DNA from: Nannocystis sp.
Lineage (GTDB): Bacteria > Myxococcota_A > Polyangia > Nannocystales > Nannocystaceae
NCBI GenBank assembly: GCA_016712315.1
Contig: JADJRG010000013.1
Coordinates: forward strand, 868,001-932,000
Length of the DNA: 64,000 nt
Direction of reading: 5' to 3'
How positions within the stretch are numbered: the stretch's first letter is position 1; each line of letters opens with the position of its first letter. Below are positions 1-7,717 of this stretch, one piece after another. The notes under the pieces are model-generated. The model worked only from the letters and a program-made list of their open reading frames with translations. It ran no database searches and was not told the DNA's origin. Position numbers and translations under genes: made by a program.

Positions 1-1
1 G

Positions 2-556
2 CTCCTCGGCATCGGCAACGGCCTCGTGCTGCGCACCTTGAGCACCATCGGCGGCGGCGATTTTTTGCAGGACCTCGGCGCCTTCCTCCGCGACTTCGCC
101 GAGGTCCTCGAGGCCTACCGCAGCCGCGCGGGCGACTTTCAAGCGCTGCTCACCTCGCCGGTCACCGGCGTGATCCTCACCACAGTCGCCTCACCGTTCT
201 CGGTGCGCGAAGCGCTGCGCTTCCTCGGCGTCTTGCGCGAACGCGCCCTCCGCCTCGACGGGGTCGTCCTCAACCGCATCATGCCGCCCTCCCCGCCGCT
301 CCCTGCGGCCGCGCTGCTGCGGCCCGCGCTCGCCGCACAACTCCCGGGAGAGGCCGTCGAACCGGCGCTGCTAGCGCTCGCCGACGCCTATGCGGGCCTA
401 CGCGCGGAAGGAGAGCAGAGCCTCGCCGCCGCCCAGACGATCGCCGAGGCCTACCCTGACCTGCCGATCTGGGCCTTACCGCGCCGCGAGCCGCCGCCCA
501 CCGGCCTGCTCGAGCTGCACGAGCTCGGCCGCCTCTTCGTCGCGATGCGCGCCTGA
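2..556 (+). CDS. ArsA-like anion-transporting ATPase family protein, C-terminal part
   Basis: The reading frame is open from the window edge, so the gene is truncated at its 5' end; 184 residues are visible. They match the C-terminal half of the ArsA/GET3-like P-loop ATPases found in actinobacteria and myxobacteria: a GGGDFLQDLGAFLRDF helix, then a strand giving GVILTTVASPFSVREALRFL and LDGVVLNRIMP, the part that follows the Walker A and switch regions of the family. The Walker A loop itself lies outside the window. These cytosolic ATPases are linked to arsenite export or to tail-anchored/membrane protein targeting, but the substrate here is unknown. It ends with TGA at 554-556; the next gene on the same strand starts 127 bp downstream. 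Family assignment is fairly safe, function is not. Confidence 0.7.
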   Translation, partial: LLGIGNGLVLRTLSTIGGGDFLQDLGAFLRDFAEVLEAYRSRAGDFQALLTSPVTGVILTTVASPFSVREALRFLGVLRERALRLDGVVLNRIMPPSPPLPAAALLRPALAAQLPGEAVEPALLALADAYAGLRAEGEQSLAAAQTIAEAYPDLPIWALPRREPPPTGLLELHELGRLFVAMRA

Positions 557-683
557 GCTACGCGGACCTGGACCCCAGGAGCACCAGCGGCGGGGGCGCC
601 GCACCCCAGCCGATCCGTGCAGTCGATGCGTTCTCAGCCCCCGCGACTTGGATTACGCTCGCCAAATCGCTGTCCAACCAACC

Positions 684-1412
684 ATGACTGCCACGACCCG
701 ATCCTCCCTCGCCCCGCTTCGTCGTCGACGTCTCCGCCAGAGCCTCGCCCTCGGCGCCGTCCTCTTTGCAGGAGCGATGATCAGCAACGAAGCCCAGGCC
801 GCGATCCCCGCGGTGCTCAAGCCGCCGCCTGAGAACCAACGCACCAAGCAGTTCAATTTCGGCTTCGGCCCCTCCTCGCGGATCGGCGGCAGCTACGCCT
901 ACAACAACTGCGGCACGCCTGGGAACCCGCGGAGCTGCGGCTGGGGCGGCGGCTACGGCGGCGCCTTCAAGATGCACCAAGAGTTCATGTTCCACTTGAC
1001 CGGCAAGTGGCACGGCCCGGCGCTCGGCATCCTCACCCAGCAAGAGTTCGCGGGCGGCTACTTCGGCTTCAACATCGCCCCGCGCTTCACCTACGACATC
1101 CAGGTGGTCAAGGGCCTCGCGCTGCTGGTCTCGCCGCACGTCTCGCTCGGCTACCACCTCTCGCACTGGAATTATTATTATTGGAACAACTACTACGGCT
1201 ACGGCGGCGCCAACTACCACGCCGTCGATCTCCAGTTCGGGGTCGCCGTCAAGCTGATGCTCGCGCAGCGCTGGCTGGTCTGGGTGCAGACCCCCAGCTT
1301 TGATCTGCACATGGGCCCGGGCTCCTACTACTGCGGCCCTGGCGTGCCCGGCTGCGGCGCCTACGTCGCCGCCCGCTTCGACTTCCTCGTCGGCGGCGGC
1401 GTCGCCTTCTAG
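684..1412 (+). CDS. Secreted or outer-membrane barrel-like protein, uncharacterised
   Basis: A 242-residue protein starting at ATG 684. An Arg-rich n-region, a hydrophobic stretch (about residues 20-33) and an AQA-A cleavage site near residue 39 form a signal peptide. The mature part is rich in Gly, Tyr, Trp and alternating hydrophobic residues (for example QEFAGGYFGFNIAPRF and HLSHWNYYYWNNYYGY) and ends in an aromatic Phe, as do many outer-membrane beta-barrels. Two close cysteine pairs (NNCGTPG..SCGW and YYCGPGVPGCG) are probably disulfide-linked. No enzymatic motif is visible. The frame is open further upstream to 390, but that part has no protein-like character. I do not recognise a named family; a small surface barrel is the best guess. 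Confidence 0.6.
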   Translation: MTATTRSSLAPLRRRRLRQSLALGAVLFAGAMISNEAQAAIPAVLKPPPENQRTKQFNFGFGPSSRIGGSYAYNNCGTPGNPRSCGWGGGYGGAFKMHQEFMFHLTGKWHGPALGILTQQEFAGGYFGFNIAPRFTYDIQVVKGLALLVSPHVSLGYHLSHWNYYYWNNYYGYGGANYHAVDLQFGVAVKLMLAQRWLVWVQTPSFDLHMGPGSYYCGPGVPGCGAYVAARFDFLVGGGVAF

Positions 1413-1601
1413 TCGACCACATGTTCCAAGAGCCAGGTCGGCCCTCGTCGACCGCCGGAGCGACGGAGCGCGCGGGCACCACAGCGGAGGCCCGCTCGCG
1501 CCGTCGTTCTTCAGAGAGTTGACCCCCGCAGCCTCCGGGGCGCCCACGAAGATCGGCGCGCACGCCCCACTCTTGTCCCAGCGCGGGCGCGCGCGGCGAG
1601 C

Positions 1602-1607
1602 TATATT
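1602..1607 (+). promoter_or_regulatory. -10-like hexamer TATATT, 9 nt before a TTG start
   Basis: TATATT stands out in GC-rich surroundings and ends 9 nt upstream of the TTG at 1617. No Shine-Dalgarno is present between them. It belongs to the recurring TAnnnT pattern reported in the findings and would place transcription start at or next to the start codon. Confidence 0.5.
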
Positions 1608-1616
1608 CCGCCGCCC

Positions 1617-2831
1617 TTGCCGAGCCCCTTGCCCACCGAAGGACCGCTGCACGGCCACATCGCGCTCGCGCTGAGCGTCGCCGCGCTGCTGCTCGGCCCG
1701 GTGATCCATCGCGTCGCGCAGCGCGAGCGGGTCACCATGGCCGCCTTAGACAGCTTCGTCTTGGTCGCGGTCGCGGGCCTCGTCGTCGTCGAGATCCTGC
1801 CGGGCGCGCTCGGGCTCGCGGGCCCGCCCGCCCTGCTCGCGCTCGTGCTCGGCCTGCTCGCCCCCTCCATCGCGGAAGGCCCGCTGCGCCGCAGCAGCCA
1901 GGGGACTCACCGCGCCGCCCTCGCGATCGCGATCCTCGGCATGGCCCTGCACGCCTTCACGGACGGCCTCGCGCTCGCCGGCGCGCACGTCGGCGGCGCC
2001 ACCGGCCACGGCGTCGAGATCGCCCTCATCGCCCACCAGCTCCCCGTCGCCGTCTCGATCTGGTGGCTGATGAACCCCCTCGGCGGCGCCCTGAGGGCCG
2101 CCCTCGTGCTCGCGCTCATCGCCGCGGCCACCGTCGCCGGCTACCTGCTCGCCGCCCGCAGCCTCGAGCTGCTCGACCCGAGCTGGGTCGGCCTCTTTCA
2201 GGCGCTGATCGGCGGCCTGCTCCTCCACGTCGTCGCCCACCGCGTCGAGGCGCCTGACCCGAGCAGCCCGCGCGCGCGGGTCGCCAGCGCCCTCGGCGGC
2301 CTCGCCGGCCTCAGCCTGCTCGCCGCGACCTTAGCCAGCGACCACGGCCACGACCACGGCGGCGCCGACGCGGTCTTTGAGACCTTCCTCGAGCTCAGCC
2401 GAGCCGCCGCACCTGTCCTTTTGGTCATCTTATTCGCCGCGGCGCTGATCGCCAGCGCGCTCCCGGCCGTCGACCCCGAAGGCACACCGCCGCGCTGGCC
2501 CGCCCGGCTCGCCCGCGGCCTGCGCCTCGCATGTGTGACCCTCATCGATCGCTTCGGCCCCTGGCTGCTGCTCGCCCTCTTGCTCGCCGCCCTCGTCAAA
2601 CCCTGGCTGACAGGGCGCGCTCACCAGCACGCCCACGACGCCGCGAGCTGGCCCGAGGAGCTAGCCCTGCTCGCCGTCGCCGGCCTCTTGCTCGCCTCCT
2701 TCATCCGCCAGACCCCGCGCATCTTCCTCGGCAAGCTGTGGTCCACAGGCGGGCACGACCATAGGCACGATCACGGGCGCACCCACGGTGCGCACGGACA
2801 CGAAGATCACGACCATGGCCCGCCGCGCTGA
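1617..2831 (+). CDS. ZIP-like polytopic membrane protein with His-rich loop and tail
   Basis: A 404-residue membrane protein with about 10 hydrophobic segments. Residues 110-120 (LHAFTDGLAL) match the ZIP TM4 motif HxxxDG with H112 and D116, and H140 lies in IALIAHQLPVAVS, the position of the ZIP TM5 HExPHE motif, here HQLP with the Glu replaced by Gln. A His-rich loop (DHGHDHGG, about 241-248) and a C-terminal tail of repeated HDH/HGH pairs suggest Zn, Ni or Co binding. The second half (from about 260) adds further membrane spans with a GPWLLLALLLAALVKPWL segment that is not typical of ZIP. The TTG start is chosen because a -10-like TATATT sits 9 nt upstream; ATG 1737 would cut off the first span. 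A divalent-metal transporter is likely, direction of transport unknown. Confidence 0.65.
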   Translation: MPSPLPTEGPLHGHIALALSVAALLLGPVIHRVAQRERVTMAALDSFVLVAVAGLVVVEILPGALGLAGPPALLALVLGLLAPSIAEGPLRRSSQGTHRAALAIAILGMALHAFTDGLALAGAHVGGATGHGVEIALIAHQLPVAVSIWWLMNPLGGALRAALVLALIAAATVAGYLLAARSLELLDPSWVGLFQALIGGLLLHVVAHRVEAPDPSSPRARVASALGGLAGLSLLAATLASDHGHDHGGADAVFETFLELSRAAAPVLLVILFAAALIASALPAVDPEGTPPRWPARLARGLRLACVTLIDRFGPWLLLALLLAALVKPWLTGRAHQHAHDAASWPEELALLAVAGLLLASFIRQTPRIFLGKLWSTGGHDHRHDHGRTHGAHGHEDHDHGPPR

Positions 2832-2839
2832 GCGCAATC

Positions 2840-2923
2840 GCGCCGCGCACCTCTGATTTTTTTGCGATCTCGCCTGGTAACCGACTCGGTTACTCTCGTC
2901 AGGTGCGCCGCGCATCTCTGATT
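2840..2923 (+). repeat. 19-bp imperfect direct repeat flanking the start of the metzincin-like gene
   Basis: GCGCCGCGCAcCTCTGATT at 2840-2858 recurs at 2905-2923 with one mismatch (C versus T at the eleventh base). The second copy covers codons 2-7 of the gene starting at 2903, the first lies just after the stop of the ZIP-like gene. The 65-bp offset places the start codon inside the second repeat unit. Confidence 0.8.
2891..2896 (+). promoter_or_regulatory. -10-like hexamer TACTCT, 6 nt before a GTG start
   Basis: TACTCT ends 6 nt upstream of the GTG at 2903. No convincing -35 element lies 16-18 bp upstream. Member of the TAnnnT series near start codons. Confidence 0.4.
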
Positions 2924-4525
2924 CGGAGTCTTTGTGGGTTTTTCGTCCTCACCGCGCCCTCGCTCGCCGGCGCGGATCCTGGTCCGACCTTCATCCCCAA
3001 CCCCTATCAGGTGATCCCAAGCGGCCCGGAGCGCCTCGATCTAAGCCCGGCCGCGGTCGCCGCGCGCCGGGCCGCGCCGCCGCCTCCTCAACCGCTCACC
3101 ATCGACCAGCTCGACCGATACATGCTCGAGTCGGAGCCCGACCACAGCCCCGACCCGAACCACACCCCCTCGCTACCGCCTGGGTGGGTGCAGCGCGGCT
3201 CGCAGGTGATCCCTGAGGCGGTCGCCGCTGGCGCGCAGGTCCGCACGATCCCCGTCGACCAAGGGGAGCTCACGGCCCCCACGGACACCCAACGCGCCCT
3301 CATCGACGAGATCTGCGACTTCCCCGACCAAGTCCCCCCCGGCATCTACCAGGGCAAATGGCCGCCCGGCGGCGAGTACCCGCGCCGCGGCACCATCTAT
3401 CTCAACTACCTCGGCGGCGTGCTCATGAACGGCAACGGCGAGAACTCGGCCGAGAACTACTCGTCGCTCGCGCTCAGCAACCACACCTACCCGGTCTTCG
3501 GCGGCGGTGAAGAGCGCGCCCACGCGATCGCCCAGGCCGTACAAGCCGACTTCGCGCCGTGGGCGATCCGCGTCGCTTACCTCGAGCGACCCCACAAGAC
3601 GATCCCCTACGTCATGGCCATGGTCGGCGGCTCCTACAAGGACACCACCGCCGGCCCCTCCGGCGGGGTCGCGCCCTCGGCGGACTGCGAGGACGTGGGC
3701 ATGCGCAACGTCTGTTACTCCTTCACCAACCTGCAGTCAGCGGCCGTCCAAGCCAACATCATCGGCCAAGAGGTCGGCCACACCTACGGTCTCGGCCACA
3801 CCTACGGCAAGGATCGGATCATGGCCTATGGTTACAACACCAGCGGCGGCGCCGACATGATCTTCGGGGCTGACTGCGCCCAGATCTTCGTCGCCGCCGA
3901 CCAAGGCGTCGCCTGCACGGGCGTCAACAAGTGCCACTGCGGCGTCGGCGAGCTGCAGAACGACAGCGCCCAAATTTCGGCGATCTACGCCCCCGCCGGC
4001 CCTGACATCGTCGAGCCGACGATCACCATCACCGCCCCCGCGGACGGCGCGAACTACGAGCTCGGCGAGAACATCGTCGTCACCGTCGACGTCTGGGACG
4101 ACTATGGTGGTTATGGCTGGAAGATGATGGTCTACACCGAGGGCGAGCTCTTGGGCGAGGTCTACGACTACAGCCGCGCCCGCGCCTTCCAGCTCGTCGG
4201 CGTGCCCGAGGGCTCCTACGAGATCGTCACCGAGATCGAGGATCAGGCCGACCATATCGTCCAGGATCGGATCACCGTGCACGTCGGCGGCCTTCCCGCC
4301 GGCGAGACCACCGGCGAGACCACCGGCGACAGCGCCGGCACCAGCGACTCTGACAGCGCCGGCACCAGCGACACCGCCGCCGACGCGGCCACCGCGAGCG
4401 ACGGCGACAGCGACACCGCCGGCGCCGACGACGGCGGCTGCGCCTGCGCGACCGGCACGGCGACCGGCTGGTGGCTGCTCAGCGCCCCGCTCTTCGCCTG
4501 GCGCCGCCGTCGGGGGCCCCGCTGA
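2903..4525 (+). CDS. Secreted metzincin-like protein with altered zinc motif, Ig-like domain and MYXO-CTERM-like tail
   Basis: A 540-residue secreted protein from GTG 2903, with a signal peptide cleaved near AGA (residue 24). Residues 289-299 read QEVGHTYGLGH, which is the metzincin zinc motif HExxHxxGxxH with the first His replaced by Gln (codon CAA at 3767-3769); E290, H293 and H299 are kept, and an IMAY Met-turn follows at about 306-309. Cysteines CEDVGMRNVC and CTGVNKCHCG are probably disulfides. An Ig-like segment (PTITITAPADGANYELGENI, from about 372) is followed by a Thr/Ser/Asp/Gly linker and a tail with CACATG, a hydrophobic stretch and RRRRGPR, like MYXO-CTERM sorting signals. If the Gln abolishes zinc binding it is a pseudoprotease. 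Its 3' end overlaps the kinase gene by 55 bp. Confidence 0.75.
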   Translation: MRRASLIRSLCGFFVLTAPSLAGADPGPTFIPNPYQVIPSGPERLDLSPAAVAARRAAPPPPQPLTIDQLDRYMLESEPDHSPDPNHTPSLPPGWVQRGSQVIPEAVAAGAQVRTIPVDQGELTAPTDTQRALIDEICDFPDQVPPGIYQGKWPPGGEYPRRGTIYLNYLGGVLMNGNGENSAENYSSLALSNHTYPVFGGGEERAHAIAQAVQADFAPWAIRVAYLERPHKTIPYVMAMVGGSYKDTTAGPSGGVAPSADCEDVGMRNVCYSFTNLQSAAVQANIIGQEVGHTYGLGHTYGKDRIMAYGYNTSGGADMIFGADCAQIFVAADQGVACTGVNKCHCGVGELQNDSAQISAIYAPAGPDIVEPTITITAPADGANYELGENIVVTVDVWDDYGGYGWKMMVYTEGELLGEVYDYSRARAFQLVGVPEGSYEIVTEIEDQADHIVQDRITVHVGGLPAGETTGETTGDSAGTSDSDSAGTSDTAADAATASDGDSDTAGADDGGCACATGTATGWWLLSAPLFAWRRRRGPR

Positions 4526-5703
4526 GCCCGGAGAGCGCGCTTCAGCCCGGTCGACACGTCCGCGGCCGCGCTGGCGAGTACCGACTAGAGCGCCTGCTCG
4601 GCGAAGGAGGATTCGGCGCGACCTGGCTGGCGCGGCGCGGCGCCGATGGCCACCGCGTCGCGCTCAAGATCCTCGCGCTCGATCGTATGGCCGATTGGAA
4701 GGCGCTCGAGCTCTTCGAGCGCGAGGGCAAGGTCCTGGAGGGGCTCATGCACCCGCAGATCCCGCGCGTGCACGAGCGCTTCCTCAGCGACGGCGAGGCC
4801 GTCGTCTCGTCGATCGACCAGCTCCCTACCGGCGTCCAACCCCGCTGGATCCTCGTCCAGGACTACATCGAGGGCCGCTCCCTCCGGCAGATGATCGCCG
4901 ACCGCGGCCGCCTCGATGACGCCGGCGCCGCCGCCCTGCTGCGCGGCCTGCTCCGCGTCCTTCAATACCTGCACGGCCGCCACCCCCCGGTGATCCACCG
5001 CGACATCCACCCCGGCAACATCATCGTCGGCGCGGATCAGCGGCCCACCCTCGTCGACTTCGGCGCCACTCAAGATCGTCCGACCAGCGACAAAGGCGGC
5101 TCGACCACCGTCGGCACCTTCGGCTACATGCCGCTCGAGCAGCTCATGGGCCGAGCGCGCCCCGCCTCCGATCTCTACGCGCTCGCCGTCACCATGGTGG
5201 TCGCGCTCACCCACACCGAGCCTGATCAGCTCCCGATCACCGAGGCCACCGGCAAGATCGACCTCGACCGCGCCGCTCCCACCCTCTCCCCCGGCCTGCG
5301 CCGCGCCCTCTCCGCGATGCTCGAGCCGATCGTCGGCCAGCGGATCGCCAGCGCCGATGAGGCGCTCGCCCTGCTCGAGGGCCCCGCGCCGCCAGCCCTC
5401 GCCCCCGCGTCGACGACCGCCCTCGCCCCGGTGAGCGCCGCCGCGGGGCCGTGGCACGCCGCCGGCAGCGCCCTCGCCGGCGCCTCCTTGCTCGGCGCCG
5501 GCGTCATCTACACCGCGTTCTTCAACCAGCTCTCCGAGACCATGCTCGTACGGATCAGCATCGTCTGGGTGAGCGGCCTCGCCATCGGCCTCGGCATGCG
5601 CCACAGCGGCGATCGCCACCCCCTCGTCAACGGCCTCGTCTGGGGCGGCGTCGCCGCGGCGCTGCTCACCGTCTTTATCTTCGGGATCTTCCCCAGCCTC
5701 TGA
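4471..5703 (+). CDS. Membrane-anchored Hanks-type Ser/Thr protein kinase
   Basis: A 410-residue kinase with the catalytic domain at about 35-310 and three C-terminal membrane spans (about 333-350, 360-377, 388-408), so the kinase faces the cytoplasm. Visible motifs are the Gly loop LGEGGFGATW, VALKIL with K66, catalytic loop HRDIHPGN (D178, N183), DFG at 196-198 and the APE-like GYMPLEQ. The position after HRDI is His instead of the usual Lys. GTG 4471 lies inside the preceding gene (55-bp overlap); a start closer to the catalytic domain is possible since no Shine-Dalgarno decides it. The kinase ends 2 bp from the convergent universal stress protein gene. No PASTA or other sensor domain is present. 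Kinase assignment is secure; substrates are unknown. Confidence 0.88.
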   Translation: MAAQRPALRLAPPSGAPLSPESALQPGRHVRGRAGEYRLERLLGEGGFGATWLARRGADGHRVALKILALDRMADWKALELFEREGKVLEGLMHPQIPRVHERFLSDGEAVVSSIDQLPTGVQPRWILVQDYIEGRSLRQMIADRGRLDDAGAAALLRGLLRVLQYLHGRHPPVIHRDIHPGNIIVGADQRPTLVDFGATQDRPTSDKGGSTTVGTFGYMPLEQLMGRARPASDLYALAVTMVVALTHTEPDQLPITEATGKIDLDRAAPTLSPGLRRALSAMLEPIVGQRIASADEALALLEGPAPPALAPASTTALAPVSAAAGPWHAAGSALAGASLLGAGVIYTAFFNQLSETMLVRISIVWVSGLAIGLGMRHSGDRHPLVNGLVWGGVAAALLTVFIFGIFPSL

Positions 5704-5705
5704 GC

Positions 5706-6257
5706 TCACGCCGGCGGCGTCGCCGGGATCACCACCACCGGGCAAGGCGCCTGGCGGATCACCCGATCCGCCGTCGAGCCCACGAAGAAGCGCGCGACTC
5801 GGCTCCGGCCGCTCGCCGCCAGCACGATCAGATCTGCGCCGATCGCCTCCGCCTCCTCGAGGATCGCGTAGAGCGCCACCCCAGGCCGCGCCTCAAACAC
5901 GACATGCACGTCGGGACAGCTCCGCTGCGCCAGCACCCTCAGCGCCTGCACCGAGGTCTCATGGGCGGCCCGGTGCACCTCGTTGATCACCTCGCCGCTG
6001 AGGCCGATGTTGCGCGACGCCCCCGCGTAGAGCGTGTTGTAGTTGAGCTGCGGCGTCACGTGCAGCAGGTGGACGACGCCCCCGCTGAGGCGCGCGAGGC
6101 TCGCCGCCAGCGCCAGCGCCCGCTCCGACGCGGGCGCGACGTCGATATGTTGGCCGTCGATCAGGATCGCGTGCCCGGCGGCGATCTGCTCGTCGCTGGC
6201 CGAGGCGAAGTCGATCGGCACCAAGATCCGGGCGAAGGAGCTGCTGCTGGCGGTCAT
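5706..6257 (-). CDS. Universal stress protein (UspA family) with N-terminal insertion
   Basis: A 183-residue protein with the Usp fold: first strand RILVPIDFAS (10-19), helix ASERALALAASLA (43-55), the VHLLHVTPQ strand, ADLIVLAASGRSR and the nucleotide-binding end FFVGSTADRVIRQAPCPVVVIP. The G-x2-G-x9-G(S/T) ATP motif is only partly kept (SGRSRVARFFVGST). Between the first strand and first helix lies an extra stretch of about 22 residues (20-42, EQIAAGHAILIDGQHIDVAP) that typical family members lack. Start at ATG 6257 is chosen because the frame upstream is shadow sequence and a -10-like TAGCTT lies 7 nt upstream. Cytosolic, probably stress-related. Downstream of the serine protease gene on the same strand by 55 bp, and convergent with the kinase. 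Confidence 0.85.
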   Translation of the reverse strand: MTASSSSFARILVPIDFASASDEQIAAGHAILIDGQHIDVAPASERALALAASLARLSGGVVHLLHVTPQLNYNTLYAGASRNIGLSGEVINEVHRAAHETSVQALRVLAQRSCPDVHVVFEARPGVALYAILEEAEAIGADLIVLAASGRSRVARFFVGSTADRVIRQAPCPVVVIPATPPA

Positions 6258-6264
6258 CGCCGCG

Positions 6265-6270
6265 AAGCTA
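6265..6270 (-). promoter_or_regulatory. -10-like hexamer TAGCTT, 7 nt before the Usp start
   Basis: On the minus strand TAGCTT ends 7 nt upstream of ATG 6257, with no Shine-Dalgarno between. It suggests that the Usp gene has its own, near-leaderless promoter in the 55-bp gap behind the protease gene. Confidence 0.4.
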
Positions 6271-6312
6271 CCTCGGATCACCGCCGCGGTCACGCCCTCG
6301 GCGCTGACCCGC

Positions 6313-7659
6313 TCATTTTGCGCAAAACCCCCGCGACGCGGCGCTCTCACGCCCCCGCCGGCGCCGACGCAGCAGCGGCGCCAACACCAAGGCCCACAGC
6401 GGCGCCCCGCCACCGTTCTGTCCCGAAGAACAGGCACAACCGCGATCGCGCAGATCGTTCTCATCGAGCCCGCCGACCTCGCTGGTATCGTCGCCCGAGT
6501 CGGCGTCCGAGTCTGGGTTCGGCGGCGGCGGCGGCGGATCCGGCGGCGGCGGATCCGGCGGCGGATCCGGCGGTGGCGGGTCTGGCGGCGGCGGATCCGG
6601 CGGCGGCGGATCCGGCGGTGGCGGATCCGGCGGCGGCGGGTCTGGCGGCGGCGGCGGGTCTGGCGGCGGCGGCGGATCCGGCGGCACCCACGGCCCCTCA
6701 CTAAAGGGCGCCCCGCAGCTCGACGAGTAGCCCGAGATCGACGGCGTCACGCACGCCTGACTCCAGACGCCGTCGCCCACGTCGGGGCTGAGGGGGAAGC
6801 CGCCGCAGCCCGGCCCCGGCTCCCACACCCCGTCTGCGCTATGACACGGCGTGACGTCGATCCCCGTCACCTGCTCGAACCACGGCATCTCCCGCCAATA
6901 CAGGTCGTAGACGGTCCCGTAGTCGCACAGCTCATCGTCGTAGGGCGCGTCCGGGTGCAGCGTCGAGCCCGCGCCGAACACCCGCCACGAGCCGTCTTGC
7001 AGGCGCAAGAACGAGGGCCCGCCGGAGTCGCCAAAACACGCGCCGGTCTGCTCGCCGACCATCACCACGTCGTTCGTCCCGACATCGACGACGGTCACCG
7101 TCTGCGCCGTATAGCGCTTGATCCCGGCGCCGCTGGTGATCACGTCGCCGTCGTTCCACGCGGCGTTGCTCGCGCCGAACCCCGCGACCGTCACCTCGAC
7201 GCCAGGCTGAAGCTGCTCCACCTCGCAGCCCATCAGCAGCGGCACGATCGGCACCTCGGTGACCGCCTCTTTTAGGACACAGACCGCCAGGTCGACCCCG
7301 TCCGACTCCCACCCCGGGTGGACCTCACACGAGCTCACCGGCACCACACGCACCGGCGCGTCGGCGTCCTCGCCGAACATCACCGAGCCCGGCGTCGCCC
7401 ATGAAGTGTTCGGGTCCATGCAGTGCGCGGCGAAGAGCACCACCTGCGGGTGCACCAGCGAGCCGGTGCAGAAGAGCCCATCCGAGCTGAGGTCGAGCAT
7501 GCCCACCGTCGCCGGGAACTGACAGCTCGCCGCGTCGGTCCCGTTGTGGATCTGCTGCGGCGGCGGCCCCTGGTCCTTCAACGACGGCGCCGCCGCCACG
7601 GACGCGGAGGAGAGCGCGACCGCGGCCGCGATGAACGTTCGAATCTCTAAGCTCATCAT
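6313..7659 (-). CDS. Secreted trypsin-like serine protease with Pro-rich linker and MYXO-CTERM-like tail
   Basis: A 448-residue S1-family protease. Signal peptide at 1-24 (ends VAAAP). The triad is visible: H79 in LFAAHC, D123 in SDGVDLAVCVL and S212 in GACFGDSGGPSF. An extra Cys-containing segment (about 265-320, PCHSADG..PGPGCGGF..SSCGAPF) follows the protease domain. Residues about 326-382 are an extended PPPPDP-repeat linker, encoded by a GGCGGCGGATCC-like DNA repeat. The tail has RGCACSSGQNGG, a hydrophobic run and RRRRRGR, resembling a MYXO-CTERM surface-sorting signal, after which the frame continues 12 residues. ATG 7659 or the adjacent ATG 7656 can both start. Probably displayed on or released from the cell surface, for prey or protein degradation (inference). 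Confidence 0.88.
   Translation of the reverse strand: MMSLEIRTFIAAAVALSSASVAAAPSLKDQGPPPQQIHNGTDAASCQFPATVGMLDLSSDGLFCTGSLVHPQVVLFAAHCMDPNTSWATPGSVMFGEDADAPVRVVPVSSCEVHPGWESDGVDLAVCVLKEAVTEVPIVPLLMGCEVEQLQPGVEVTVAGFGASNAAWNDGDVITSGAGIKRYTAQTVTVVDVGTNDVVMVGEQTGACFGDSGGPSFLRLQDGSWRVFGAGSTLHPDAPYDDELCDYGTVYDLYWREMPWFEQVTGIDVTPCHSADGVWEPGPGCGGFPLSPDVGDGVWSQACVTPSISGYSSSCGAPFSEGPWVPPDPPPPPDPPPPPDPPPPDPPPPDPPPPDPPPPDPPPPDPPPDPPPPDPPPPPPNPDSDADSGDDTSEVGGLDENDLRDRGCACSSGQNGGGAPLWALVLAPLLRRRRRGRESAASRGFCAK
6515..6690. repeat. Short tandem repeat encoding the protease PPPPDP linker
   Basis: A run of GGCGGCGGATCC-like and GGCGGCGGGTCT-like units (plus-strand view) encodes the proline-aspartate linker of the serine protease. 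The units are 9, 12 or 15 bp, so length changes stay in frame. Coordinates are approximate. Confidence 0.75.
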
Positions 7660-7717
7660 CGTACCCGCTGATCGTGGCGCGACCGACGCCCCCGCGCAAG
7701 CGACGGGATCGCGCGGC

